Shown: positions 9,502-18,305 of the stretch, piece by piece
Position numbering within the stretch: the stretch's first letter is position 1
How the letters are laid out: each line of letters starts with the position of its first letter
NCBI GenBank assembly: GCA_027382625.1
Contig: JAJKFJ010022828.1
Span: 248,001 to 312,000, forward strand
DNA length: 64,000 nt
Origin: Tetmemena sp. SeJ-2015
Taxonomy: Eukaryota > Ciliophora > Spirotrichea > Sporadotrichida > Oxytrichidae
Direction of reading: 5' to 3'
Translations under genes and position numbers: made by a program
Notes under the pieces: generated by a model
What the model saw: the letters and a program-made list of their open reading frames with translations, nothing else
Database searches by the model: none
What the model was told of the DNA's origin: nothing

Positions 9502-10794
9502 ATGGCTGATCTTTCCGCGAATTTCATCGGGATCACCTCGCCCAACCCGTTCTGGCTGGCCTCGGCCCCGCCGACGGACAAGGAATACAACGTCCGCCGC
9601 GCCTTTGATGCGGGCTGGGGCGGCGTGGTGTGGAAGACGCTGGGGTCCGAGGGGCCGCCGATCGTGAACGTGTCCGGCCCGCGCTACGGGGCGATCTGGG
9701 GGGCGGACCGGCGGCTCTTGGGGTTGAACAACATCGAGTTGATCACCGACCGGCCGCTGCACGTGAACCTCGAGGAAATCCGGCGGGTGAAGCGGGATTA
9801 TCCCAAGAACGCGCTGGTCATTTCGCTGATGGTGCCCTGCGACGAGGAAAGCTGGAAAGACATCCTGCACCGGATCGAGGATACAGGGGCCGACGGGGTC
9901 GAGCTGAACTTTGGTTGCCCGCATGGCATGGCCGAGCGCGGCATGGGGTCTGCCGTGGGGCAGGTGCCGGAATATATCGAGATGGTCACAGCATGGGTGA
10001 AGCATTACTCGAAACTGCCCTGCATCGTGAAGCTGACGCCCAATGTCACCTCGATCCTGCCGCCGGCACAGGCGGCCAAGCGCGGCGGGGCGGATGCGGT
10101 CAGCCTGATCAACACGATCAAATCGGTGACCAATGTCGACCTCGATCATTTCTCGCCCTTTCCGATGATCGACGGGCAGGGCAGCCACGGTGGTTATTGC
10201 GGCCCTGCGGTCAAGCCCATCGCTTTGAACATGGTGGGCGAGATCGCCCGCAATGCCGAGACGCGGGGCCTGCCGATTTCGGGCATCGGTGGCGTCACCA
10301 CCTGGCGCGATGCGGCCGAGTTCATGGCGATGGGGGCGGGCAATGTGCAGGTCTGCACCGCCGCCATGACCTATGGGTTCAAGATCGTGGAAGAGATGAT
10401 TTCGGGCCTGTCGCAATACCTCGACGAAAAGGCGATGCTGCTGGACCAGTTGATCGGGCGGGGGGTGCCGAATTTCGTGGAATGGCAGGACCTGAACCTG
10501 AATTACGTGACCAAGGCGCGGATCGATCAGGACGCCTGCATTTCCTGCGGGCGCTGCTTTGCCGCCTGCGAGGATACCAGCCATCAGGCCATCGCCATGT
10601 CCCCCGAGCGGGTCTTTACCGTCAAGGATGACGAATGCGTCGCCTGCAATCTTTGCGTCAATGTCTGCCCCGTTGAGGATTGCATCACGATGGTGCCGAT
10701 GGAGAAGGGCGCCGTCGACCCGCGCACCGGGCGCAAGGTGGGCGACTATGCCAATTGGACGACCCATCCGAACAACCCGATGGCGGCGGAGTGA
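9502..10794 (+). CDS. preA: Dihydropyrimidine dehydrogenase subunit PreA
   Basis: Catalytic subunit reducing uracil or thymine to the dihydro form, the first step of reductive pyrimidine catabolism. The 430-residue protein is intact. A dihydroorotate dehydrogenase-like FMN barrel (MVPCDEESWKDIL, ELNFGCPHGM, PISGIGGVTTWRDA) is followed from about residue 343 by two ferredoxin-type clusters, CISCGRCFAACEDTS and CVACNLCVNVCPVEDC. A strong Shine-Dalgarno (AAGGAGG) lies about ten bases upstream of ATG 9502. The stop is followed after six bases by a repeat hairpin element. Confidence 0.96.
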   Translation: MADLSANFIGITSPNPFWLASAPPTDKEYNVRRAFDAGWGGVVWKTLGSEGPPIVNVSGPRYGAIWGADRRLLGLNNIELITDRPLHVNLEEIRRVKRDYPKNALVISLMVPCDEESWKDILHRIEDTGADGVELNFGCPHGMAERGMGSAVGQVPEYIEMVTAWVKHYSKLPCIVKLTPNVTSILPPAQAAKRGGADAVSLINTIKSVTNVDLDHFSPFPMIDGQGSHGGYCGPAVKPIALNMVGEIARNAETRGLPISGIGGVTTWRDAAEFMAMGAGNVQVCTAAMTYGFKIVEEMISGLSQYLDEKAMLLDQLIGRGVPNFVEWQDLNLNYVTKARIDQDACISCGRCFAACEDTSHQAIAMSPERVFTVKDDECVACNLCVNVCPVEDCITMVPMEKGAVDPRTGRKVGDYANWTTHPNNPMAAE

Positions 10795-10800
10795 AGGGTC

Positions 10801-10853
10801 TGTCCCACCGTGGGACAATGCGCGAGGTCAAGCGATTTCAATGGCTTGACCTC
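10801..10853 (+). repeat. 3'-UTR double hairpin element, copy 1
   Basis: Two adjacent inverted repeats follow the preA stop: palindrome TGTCCCACCGTGGGACA (10801-10817) and stem GAGGTCAAGC (10824-10833) / GCTTGACCTC (10844-10853) with loop gatttcaatg. A second copy, on the minus strand at 59828-59873, follows the IscU-like gene with the same palindrome, the ATGC spacer and an ATTTCAA loop. No T tract follows, so it is not a classical terminator. Confidence 0.8.
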
Positions 10854-11010
10854 GTGATCTTAAGGATTTCTTAGGGTTCTGGCGCACAAGGCCGCCGGGC
10901 CGGGCTGTCGGCAGGGCACGGGCAACCCGCCCTGTGGGTGCAGGTCTGGCCAGGCCGTTTCACAGGCGGCGGGCACGCGTCGGCCCTGCGGCCCCGTGAT
11001 CGCCCGCCGA

Positions 11011-11326
11011 TCAGGCGACCGGATCGAACAGCGATTGCGGCCTTCCATCAGGCTGGCGACCAGATAGGCACGCTGGGCGGCTTCTGCCCGGGCGCGGGCG
11101 GATTCCACCTGATAGCTTTCTTCCGCAAGATACCCGACCGCTTCGGCCAGGCCCGAGGCCGGTTGCACCGGCCGCGAGGTGTAAGGCGTCGCGGCAGATT
11201 CTGCCCGCTCGCCATTGTGGAGGGCGCTGCCGCCCCGAGAATTTGCCCTGCCGACAGTTGCGGCGATGTTCCCAACGTCTGCACCGTTGGCAGGACGGAT
11301 GAGAAGACTCCCATGACCGTCACCAT
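11011..11326 (-). CDS. Small hypothetical protein, possibly exported
   Basis: Not recognised. The reading starts MVTVMGVFSSVLPTVQTLG at 11326, which resembles a signal or membrane segment, and after a frame change near 11190 continues SGLAEAVGYLAEESYQVESA and RARAEAAQRAYLVASLMEG. With one more shift it ends LFDPVA at the TGA 11011-11013. Codon use fits the neighbours. It may be an exported coiled-coil-like protein of about 105 residues. The region from here to preA (10854-11010) holds nothing else I can support. Confidence 0.4.
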
Positions 11327-11507
11327 AAGTCCAAATTACCCCCACGAGACGTGATCTTACGCAAGCACCCCGGTCTTGCCCACAGAATTGCCCTTACAAT
11401 TCGAGCGATTAAAACTTGGTCTGCGGGACTGGCTTCGCTCCGAATGGCCCGACCTGAGGTGGCGGGGCCTTGGAGTGCTGCGCCGGCCCGCCGCGGCATC
11501 AGGTTCG

Positions 11508-11981
11508 ATGCAGATTTCCAGTTGTGGGTATCCCGTGTTCCCGCAAGACACAGTGTTCTTCTACGCCCAAACCGATGAATATGCCGAGTTTTCCAACTTT
11601 GCACCGTATGGCGTTGCACTGGAAGGTGCATGGTGGCCGACTGTCGAACACTATTTCCAGGCGCAGAAATTCGCGGACCAGACCTATCGCGAGAAAATGC
11701 GGCGCGTGGGAAAGCCCAAAGAGGCCAAGGCGTTGGGCATGACGCGCCATTTGCCTTTGCGCCCGAATTGGGATGAGGTCAAAGACGGCGTCATGTTGGA
11801 GGCCGTCCGGACCAAGTTTGTGACCCACAAAAAGCTTGCGGATCTGCTTTTGTCGACTGGCGAGCGGATGATCGCCGAGAATGCCCCGATGGACGCCTAT
11901 TGGGGCATCGGTCCGGATGGGGCCGGGCTGAACAAGCTTGGGAAAATACTCATGATGGTTCGCGAGGAATTGCGAAAGTGA
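11508..11981 (+). CDS. NADAR family protein (YbiA-like)
   Basis: NADAR domains are linked to ADP-ribose and riboflavin-intermediate chemistry and to reversal of ADP-ribosylation; YbiA-type members are N-glycosidases. The 157-residue protein is intact from ATG 11508. Motifs: EFSNFAPYG, WPTVEHYFQAQKFAD, YWGIGPDGAGLNKLGKILM. An in-frame upstream extension to 11376 lacks family similarity. The base composition is clearly less GC-rich than the neighbours, and the gene interrupts an otherwise pyrimidine-catabolic stretch, which suggests acquisition. The preceding 11327-11507 holds no gene I can support. Confidence 0.85.
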   Translation: MQISSCGYPVFPQDTVFFYAQTDEYAEFSNFAPYGVALEGAWWPTVEHYFQAQKFADQTYREKMRRVGKPKEAKALGMTRHLPLRPNWDEVKDGVMLEAVRTKFVTHKKLADLLLSTGERMIAENAPMDAYWGIGPDGAGLNKLGKILMMVREELRK

Positions 11982-12003
11982 TGGTCTCACAGACGAGACA
12001 ATC

Positions 12004-12612
12004 TTACCCCGGTGTCAGCAGCCGCCGGAACAGCGTGTCCAGAAACCCGCCCGCCTCGGCATAGGGGTCATGGCCGGGGCCAAGCACCGCGCGGACCTGC
12101 ACGTCGAAGTCGGCGTAATGCTGGGTCAGCGCCCAGATCGAGAAGATCAGGTGGATCGGATCGACACGGACCAGACGCCCCTCGTCCATCCAGCGCGACA
12201 GAAGGGCGGCACGGGCATCGACCAGGGTTTTCAGATCGCCCTCGATCGCGGCCATGATCCGTGGCGCGCCTTGCAGGATTTCATTGGCGAACAGGCGGCT
12301 TTCGCGGGGAAAATCGCGTGACAGCGCCAGCTTGCGGCGCACATAGGCCAGAACTTCCTCGACCGGCTCACCCTCGGGCTTCATGGCGCGCAGGGGATCA
12401 AGCCAGGTGGTCAGCAGCCCGGCCAGAAGGACATTGTGCACCGCCTCTTTCGACGGGAAATAGTAGAGCAGGTTGGGTTTCGACAGGCCCGCCACCTCGG
12501 CGATCTGGTCGAGGGTCGCGCCGCGGAAGCCCTGCGCGGAGAACACGTCAAGGGCCGCCTCGAGGATGGCTTCGCGGTTCTTCTTCTGGATGCGGCTGCG
12601 CTGGACGGTCAT
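12004..12612 (-). CDS. TetR family regulator, RutR-like
   Basis: DNA-binding repressor of the TetR family with a YcdC/RutR-type C-terminal domain. It starts MTVQRSRIQKKNREAIL at 12612; the helix-turn-helix is ATLDQIAEVAGLSKPNLLYY and FPSKEAV. The C-terminal part IHLIFSIWALTQHYADFDVQ is the RutR-like signature. The product is intact, 202 residues. RutR senses pyrimidines in enterobacteria, and here the gene lies inside a pyrimidine catabolic cluster, so pyrimidine-responsive control is the simplest inference. A second paralogue lies at 13.2-13.8 kb. Confidence 0.88.
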   Translation of the reverse strand: MTVQRSRIQKKNREAILEAALDVFSAQGFRGATLDQIAEVAGLSKPNLLYYFPSKEAVHNVLLAGLLTTWLDPLRAMKPEGEPVEEVLAYVRRKLALSRDFPRESRLFANEILQGAPRIMAAIEGDLKTLVDARAALLSRWMDEGRLVRVDPIHLIFSIWALTQHYADFDVQVRAVLGPGHDPYAEAGGFLDTLFRRLLTPG

Positions 12613-12676
12613 CTGGTCTTCCGGTCTTGATCCGCCCATTAAAGCGGCAGGGGCGGCCGCGGTCAAATGGCCCGGG

Positions 12677-13128
12677 TCAGAGATGCGCCAGCAGGGCGGC
12701 GAGGCCACGCATCGCCAGGCGGTGATCCTCGACTGGGGCAGGCCGACACCGTGACGCAGGCAACGACCCGACCCCGTGACCCGGATCGGCACCGCGCCGC
12801 CATGATCGGCATAGCTGTCCGGCGACAGGCCATGCTTTGCCAGCGTCTCATCCTTTTCGCGGTTCCTCTGGCCGACCAGAAGCGAGGGCAACTGGAACAG
12901 AAGCGCGGTCGCCGATTTGCGCGCGATCCAGCGGTCGTTCAGCGGGGCCGAGCCGGGAAGGGCCGCGTGAAAGAGGATGCGGTCGGGGCTGCGGATGTCG
13001 ATCACCACCGGGGCAAGGTCCTTGAGCGCCATGGCGGTCAGCAGGCGGCCCAGTTCCAGCGCCTCCACCTCGGTGAAGCGCGGCAGGATCAGCGCGTCGT
13101 ATTCGGCGGCAAGGGCCTTGGCATCCAT
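12677..13128 (-). CDS. UPF0303 / HbpS-GlcG-like family protein
   Basis: Function unknown; the fold is related to heme-binding HbpS/GlcG proteins. It starts MDAKALAAEYDALILPRF at 13128. LAPVVIDIRSPDRILFHAAL, PGSAPLNDRWIARKS and HGLSPDSYADHGGAVPIRV are typical of the family. Frame changes near 12775 and 12730 break the end, read as GLPQ, HRLAMRGLAALLAHL and the stop at 12677. The gene lies between two tetR genes on the same strand, 64 bases upstream of the first. Confidence 0.8.
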
Positions 13129-13151
13129 CTTTCCGTCCTTTCCCAATGACC

Positions 13152-13788
13152 TCAGGCGACGCCGATGCCGCGCAGGATCACGGCCTTGATGCTGTCGGTC
13201 GCGGCCTTCCATTGGCGGTTGTTCAAGGGCTTGCCGCCGTTGAGGGTTTCGATCTGGTGGCCGAAATCGGCGTAATGCTGGGTTGTGGCCCAGAGCATAT
13301 AGAGAAGATGGCGCGGGTCTATGGGGGCCATCCGGCCTTCGTCGATCCAGCGCTGGATCACGGCGGCGCGGCCGTCGGTCCAGTCCTTGAGCGTGGTTTC
13401 GAGATAGTCCTGGATCACGGGCGCGCCCTGCATCACCTCGGCCGCCCAGACCTTGGAGCCGTGCGGATGGCGGCGCGAGATGTCCATCTTGGCGTCGATA
13501 TAGGCCCCGATGCCGGTGGCGGGATCGGGGCGCGGTCAAACGTGTCGGCGGCGCGCAGCCAGATGGTCGAAAATCTCCTGCACCACGCGGCGGTAGAGCG
13601 ATTCCTTGGTGGGGAAGTAGTAATGCAGGTTGGCCTTGGGCAGGCCCGCCATGTCGGCGATCAGTTGCATCGTGGCCCCGCCGAAGCCCGCCTCGGCAAA
13701 GACCTTTTCCGCCGCTTGCAGGATCAGCCGCTCATTCTCGCGCCGGATATCCGTGCGGCGACTGGCGGCGGTGGGCCGACGTCGGCAT
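13152..13788 (-). CDS. Second TetR family regulator, RutR-like
   Basis: Paralogue of the regulator at 12.0 kb. The helix-turn-helix region reads FAEAGFGGATMQLIADMAGL and PKANLHYYFPTKESLYRRV; the C-terminal half reads ISRRHPHGSKVWAAEVMQGA and RHLLYMLWATTQHYADFG, again RutR-like. Frame changes occur near 13510-13560 and just after the proposed ATG at 13788. It is divergent from the beta-ureidopropionase gene, with two TGACC-N4-GGTCA palindromes between them, so it probably represses both itself and the catabolic genes. The true start could also be slightly further upstream. Confidence 0.82.
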
Positions 13789-13817
13789 CTGGCTTGCAGT
13801 TCCGCCTCGGATTTTCG

Positions 13818-13867
13818 TTGACCGGATGGTCAGGTTGTGGTCGCGTGTCGCTTGACCATACGGTCAG
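13818..13867. promoter_or_regulatory. Two RutR-type operators
   Basis: Two copies of TGACC-N4-GGTCA, at 13819-13832 (spacer GGAT) and 13853-13866 (spacer ATAC), 34 bases apart, each preceded by T as in TTGACC. They resemble the published RutR box TTGACCANNTGGTCAA and lie between a RutR-like tetR gene and the divergent hydrolase gene. Binding is inferred. Confidence 0.65.
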
Positions 13868-13907
13868 AAAACGCAGTCGCGGCAGCGTCAAGACGCTGCG
13901 GACGGAG

Positions 13908-15173
13908 ATGACCCGGTGAGGGCCAAGCAGCCACGGGGAAACTCGAGATCAAGTGGCGAACGGCTGTGGGACAGCCTGATGGAGATGGCGCTGATCGGGC
14001 CGGGCGTGGCGGGCGGCAACAACCCGCAGACCCTGACCGATGCGGATGCCGAAGTGGCGGCGGCTGTTCCAGTCCTGGTGCGAGGCTGCGGGCATGACCA
14101 TGGGCGTCGACACCATGGGCAATATGTTCATGACCCGTCCGGGCACCGACCCGGATGCCCTGCCGGTCTATATGGGCAGCCATCTCGACACCCAGCCCAC
14201 GGGCGGGAAATATGACGGGGTGCTGGGGGTGCTGGGCGCGCTCGAGGTGGTGCGGTCGATGAACGACCTTGGCATCCAGACGCGGCATCCGGTGGTGGTG
14301 ACGAACTGGACCAACGAGGAGGGCGCGCGCTTTGCGCCCGCCATGCTGGCGAGCGGGGTTTTCGCGGGCATCCATACCGAGGATTACGCCAAGGGGCGGC
14401 GCGATCTGGACGGCAAGCTATTCGGCGAGGAGCTGGCGCGGATCGGCTGGGTCGGGGACGAGAAGACCGGCGCGCGCAAGATGCATGCGATGTTCGAGCT
14501 GCATATCGAACAGGGGCCGATCCTTGAGGCCGAGGGGAAAGACATCGGGGTCGTGACCCACGGGCAGGGGTTGTGGTGGCTGGAAATCACCTTGACCGGC
14601 AAGGATGCGCATACCGGCAGCACGCCGATGAACATGCGGGTCAATGCGGGGCTGGGCATGGCGCGGATCACCGAGCGGGTGCATCAGATCGCCATGAGCC
14701 ACCTGCCCAATGCCGTGGGCGCGGTGGGGCAGGTCAAGGTCTTTCCCAACAGCCGCAACGTCATTCCGGGGAAGGTGGTCTTTACCGTCGACATCCGAAG
14801 CCCCGAGCAGGCCAAGCTCGACGCGATGAAGGCCGAGGTGATGCGGGCGGCCCATGCGGTGGCGGCGGAGTTGGGCCTTGGCTGCGCGATCGAGGAGGTC
14901 GGGCATTTCGACCCGGTGACCTTTGACGAAGGATTGGTGAAGATCGTCCGGCAATCTGCGGAAAAGCTGGGATATTCGCATATGGATATCGTTTCCGGCG
15001 CGGGCCATGACGCCTGCTGGATCAACCGCGTGGCACCGACGGTGATGGTCATGTGCCCCTGTGTCGACGGTCTGTCGCACAACGAGGCGGAAGAGATTTC
15101 CCCCGAATGGGCGGCGGCGGGGACGGATGTGCTGCTGCATGCGGTGCTTGAGGTGGCGGGGGTGGTTTCCTGA
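13908..15173 (+). CDS. Zn-dependent N-carbamoyl amidohydrolase (beta-ureidopropionase)
   Basis: M20-family amidohydrolase that releases CO2 and ammonia from N-carbamoyl-beta-alanine, the last step of reductive pyrimidine breakdown; N-carbamoyl amino acids are alternative substrates. Metal and substrate motifs: YMGSHLDTQPTGGKYDG, TNWTNEEGARFAP, FELHIEQGPILEAE, SGAGHDACWINRVAP, CVDGLSHNEAEE. The frame changes near 14050. ATG 13908 followed at once by a shift, or GTG 13916, are the possible starts; family N-termini (RLWDSLMEMA at about residue 18) suit either. hydA follows after 90 bases. Confidence 0.92.
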
Positions 15174-15182
15174 GGCTGGCGG

Positions 15183-15234
15183 CCGGGGGTTTTGCACCCC
15201 CGGACCCCCGTGGGATATTTTTGGACAGATGAAA
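15183..15234 (+). repeat. Interspersed hairpin element with GGATATTT core, copy 2
   Basis: Hairpin CCGGGGG (15183-15189) - loop TTTTGCA - CCCCCGG (15197-15203), then GGACCCCCG and GGGATATTTTTGGACAGATG and AA (15212-15233). It fills the gap between the hydrolase stop and the hydA start. Confidence 0.8.
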
Positions 15235-15263
15235 GGGCAGGGCGGTCTGCCGGGGAGAGTGGG

Positions 15264-16707
15264 ATGAGCACAGTCATCAAGGGCGGCACCATCGTTACCG
15301 CCGATCTGACCTACAAATCGGACGTGCTGGTCGAGGATGGCCAGATCGTCGCCATCGGGCACGGGTTGAAGGGCGACAGGGTTCTGGATGCGACGGCTGC
15401 TATGTCATGCCCGGCGGCATCGATCCGCATACGCACCTCGAGATGCCGTTCATGGGCACCTATTCGGCGGATGATTTCGAGAGCGGGACGCGGGCGGCGC
15501 TGTCGGGGGGGACGACGATGGTCGTCGATTTCGTGCTGCCGGGGCAGGGGCAGGGGCTGATGGATGCCATGCAGATGTGGCACAACAAATCGGGCCGCGC
15601 GCATTGCGATTACAGCTACCACATGGCGGTGACCTGGTGGGGGCAGAAGGTCTGGGACGAGATGGAGGATACGGTCAAGGCCGGGATCACCAGCTTCAAG
15701 CACTTCATGGCCTATAAGGGCGCCTTGATGGTGAATGATGACGAGATGTTCCATTCGTTCCGCCGTGTCGGTGACCTTGGCGGGGTGGCGCTGGTCCATG
15801 CGGAAAACGGCGATGTGGTGGCGGAACTGACCGCGAAGCTCTGGCCGAGGGCAATACCGGACCCGAGGCCCATGCCTATTCCCGCCCGCCTGCGGTCGAG
15901 GGCGAGGCCACGAACCGTGCCATCATGATCGCGGATATGGCGGGGGTGCCGCTTTACGTGGTGCATACCTCTTGCGAAGAGGCGCATGAGGCGATCCGGC
16001 GGGCGCGGCAGGCGGGCAAGCGCGTCTGGGGCGAGCCGCTGATCCAGCATCTGACGCTGGACGAGAGCGAGTATTTCCACCCCGACTGGGACCATGCCGC
16101 GCGGCGTGTCATGTCGCCGCCCTTCCGCAACAAGCTGCATCAGGACAGTTCGCTCTGGGCGGGGCTGAGACCAGCGGCAGCCTGTCTGTCGTCGCACCGA
16201 CCATTGCGCATTCACCGAGCGCAAAGACGGTTGGCGTGGAATTTCACAAAGATCCCGAACGGCACGGCGGGTTGGAGGATCGGCTGCCGATGCTGTGGAC
16301 GATGGCGTCAATACGGCCGGATCACGATGAACGAATTCGTCGCCGTCACCTCGACCAATATCGCCAAGATCATGAATTGCTATCCGAAGAAGGGCGCGGT
16401 TCTGGTCGGCGCCGATGCCGATCTGGTGTCTGGACCCGGAGAAAGAGAAGACCATTTCGGCGCAAAGCCAGCAATCGGCCATCGATTACAACGTCTTCGA
16501 GGGGCAAGAGGTCAAGGGTCTGCCGCGCTATGTGATAAGCCGCGGCCATGTCGCGTGACCGACGGCAACCCTGACAGCACCGAGGGCATGGCAAGTTCGT
16601 TGCCCGCGATCCAATGGCGCGTGTGTCGAAGGCGCTGTCGACCTGGAAGGCGGTCACCAACCCGCGCCCGGTGTCGCGTGAGGGAATCTCCGGCGTCGGG
16701 CGTGTGA
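15264..16707 (+). CDS. hydA: Dihydropyrimidinase / D-hydantoinase
   Basis: Amidohydrolase opening dihydrouracil or hydantoin rings. It starts MSTVIKGGTIVTADLTYKSD at 15264. Zn-binding GGIDPHTHLEMPFMGTYS and the carboxylated lysine region GITSFKHFMAYKGA are visible, followed by IADMAGVPLYVVHTSCEEAH and GKRVWGEPLIQHL. The C-terminus reads SKALSTWKAVTNPRPVSREG and ends ASGV at TGA 16705-16707. Frame changes occur near 15400, 15840, 16160 and several times between 16230 and 16690. Together with preTA and the upstream amidohydrolase it completes uracil to beta-alanine. Length and order match rhodobacterial pyd clusters. Confidence 0.92.
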
Positions 16708-16864
16708 TGGCGGGCATGGCATCAGGAGGCGTCTTGCGCAGCAAGATGGTCCGGCTCTGGCAGAACGGTCGCGCTTGCCGACGCGTGCGGGCCGGTGCGG
16801 GCGATGAGGGCCGGGCAGGGCGCGCCGCAATGGGAGACTTTGGTGCGGGGGCGCGGCTGCGGAA

Positions 16865-17110
16865 TCAGGCGGCTTCGTCTTCCGCGTCTTCCGAAATCGC
16901 CAACTCCGTCATTGTCGTCGGCCTCTTCGACCTCGAAATCTTGGTCGTCTTCCTCAAAATCCTCTTCCGCGCGCGCCATCGCGCGGGCCGAAGGTCAGGA
17001 TCGCGCCGCCAAGGTCGAACCAGACATCTTCCAGATCGGCGGCGGAGGGGGCAAAGCGGTGGTCATCTGCATGGTCGCGCTCCGGGGGGCTGAGTTGGGG
17101 GATCGCGTTC
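16865..17110 (-). CDS. Small acidic hypothetical protein
   Basis: Not recognised. On the minus strand, codon use and composition suggest a real gene: RFAPSAADLEDVWFDLGG and AILTFGP, then, in a second frame, MARAEEDFEEDDQDFEVEEA, and in a third ELAISEDAEDEAA with a stop at 16865-16867. Together this would be an Asp/Glu-rich tail after a short ordered part, about 80 residues. No start codon is clear; it may lie near 17100, overlapping nothing. It is antisense to the hydA-transporter direction. The stretch 16708-16864 shows no gene I can support. Confidence 0.35.
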
Positions 17111-17206
17111 AGGGTGACAGGGCCTTGCGACGGTGCGATGAAGGCTGGGTGGCGGCGGCATGACAGCAAGACGACAGAGAACAGGGCGACAGGGAAAGCA
17201 GGGCGC

Positions 17207-18000
17207 ATGAAGGACACGTTGAACATCGCCCGCCGGTCGTCGAGGCAGGGGCTGACCTGGTGTTCCAGACCGCCGACGGGCCGGTGCATGCCTTGAAGGA
17301 TGTGAACCTGACGGTGGGCAAGGGCGAGTTCGTGTCCTTTATCGGGCCTTCGGGCTGCGGCAAGACCACCTTTCTGCGCTGCGTGGCGGCGCTGGAGCAT
17401 CCGACGGGGGGGAGCCTGACCGTCAACGGCATGACGCCCGATCAGGCGCGGCAGGCGCGGGCTTACGGCTATGTGTTTCAGGCGGCGGGGCTGTATCCGT
17501 GGCGGACGATTGCGGGGAATATCCGGCTGCCGCTTGAGATCATGGGGTTTTCCAAGGCGGAGCAGGCCGAGCGGGTCGAGCGGGTGCTGGAGCTGGTGGA
17601 GCTTTCGGGCTTCGGCAAGAAATTCCCCTGGCAGCTTTCGGGGGGCATGCAGCAACGGGCGAGCATCGCCCGCGCCCTGGCGTTCGATGCCGATATCCTG
17701 CTGATGGACGAACCCTTTGGCGCGCTGGACGAGATCGTGCGGGACCGGCTGAACGAGGAATTGCTGAAGCTTTGGGCGCGGACGGAAAAGACCATCGGTT
17801 TCGTGACCCATTCGATCCCCGAGGCGGTCTATCTGTCCACCAAGATCGTCGTCATGTCGCCGCGTCCGGGGCGGATTACGGATATCATCGACAGTCCCTT
17901 GCCGAAGGAACGCCCCCTCGACATCCGCGACAGCCGCGAATTCATCGAGATCGCGCATCGGGTGCGGGAAGGCTTGCGCGCGGGGCATTCCGATGAGTGA
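17207..18000 (+). CDS. ABC transporter ATP-binding protein
   Basis: ATPase of an importer of the nitrate/sulfonate/thiamine-precursor type. It starts MKDTLNIA at 17207, shifts frame near 17255, then reads VHALKDVNLTVGKGEFVSF, Walker A FIGPSGCGKTTFLR, signature LSGGMQQRASIARAL and Walker B ILLMDEPFGALDEI. Two permeases and a binding protein follow on the same strand, with two small membrane genes between. Directly downstream of hydA, so import of a pyrimidine, hydantoin or related base is the likely task. Confidence 0.92.
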
Positions 18001-18038
18001 GGTCTGTCTTGTCAGTGGAAAGTTCATGGGGGCGCGGC

Positions 18039-18305
18039 ATGGATGAGCTTCCCCCCTGGCTGGGCAAGGCCTGGCGTATCCGCGCCACGCTTCTGACCGC
18101 GCTTCTGGCCGTGATCGCCATCGCCTTTCATGCGCGCCTGGTCACCACCGGGGGCGGGCCGCTGGTTCCGCTGGTGCCGCTGATCTTTCTGGTCGTTGCG
18201 GGGCTTGGCATCTGGGCCGACTGGATCTGGCTCAAGCGCAACCACCACCGCGTCAACGAATGGGGCCTGAGCAAGGGCAAGGATTACAGGAAAAAGCCGA
18301 AATGA
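18039..18305 (+). CDS. Small two-helix membrane protein
   Basis: Not recognised. The 88-residue product from ATG 18039 (MDELPPWLGKAWRIRATLL) has two predicted membrane helices, about residues 15-31 and 42-60, and a basic C-terminal tail (LSKGKDYRKKPK). It is intact. It lies 38 bases after the ATPase gene and its stop overlaps the next start as ATGA. It resembles small membrane proteins found beside this type of transporter in Rhodobacteraceae; an accessory role for the permease is an inference. Confidence 0.7.
   Translation: MDELPPWLGKAWRIRATLLTALLAVIAIAFHARLVTTGGGPLVPLVPLIFLVVAGLGIWADWIWLKRNHHRVNEWGLSKGKDYRKKPK

Noticed and set aside
10860..10874. TTAA-N7-TTAG downstream of the preA element as a CtrA site
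   Set aside because: One mismatch in the second half and no gene start close enough to be controlled.
11345..11507. Possible transposase remnant upstream of the NADAR gene
   Set aside because: No inverted repeats, target duplication or recognisable transposase motif in any frame.
16954..18027. 357-residue minus-strand open frame opposite the ABC ATPase, and similar long frames opposite clpX, accC, hydA, MttB and recG
   Set aside because: They are shadows of clear plus-strand genes, rich in Arg, Pro and Ala as expected of antisense frames in GC-rich DNA. Only the last part of this one, beyond the ATPase gene, was kept as a separate small gene candidate.
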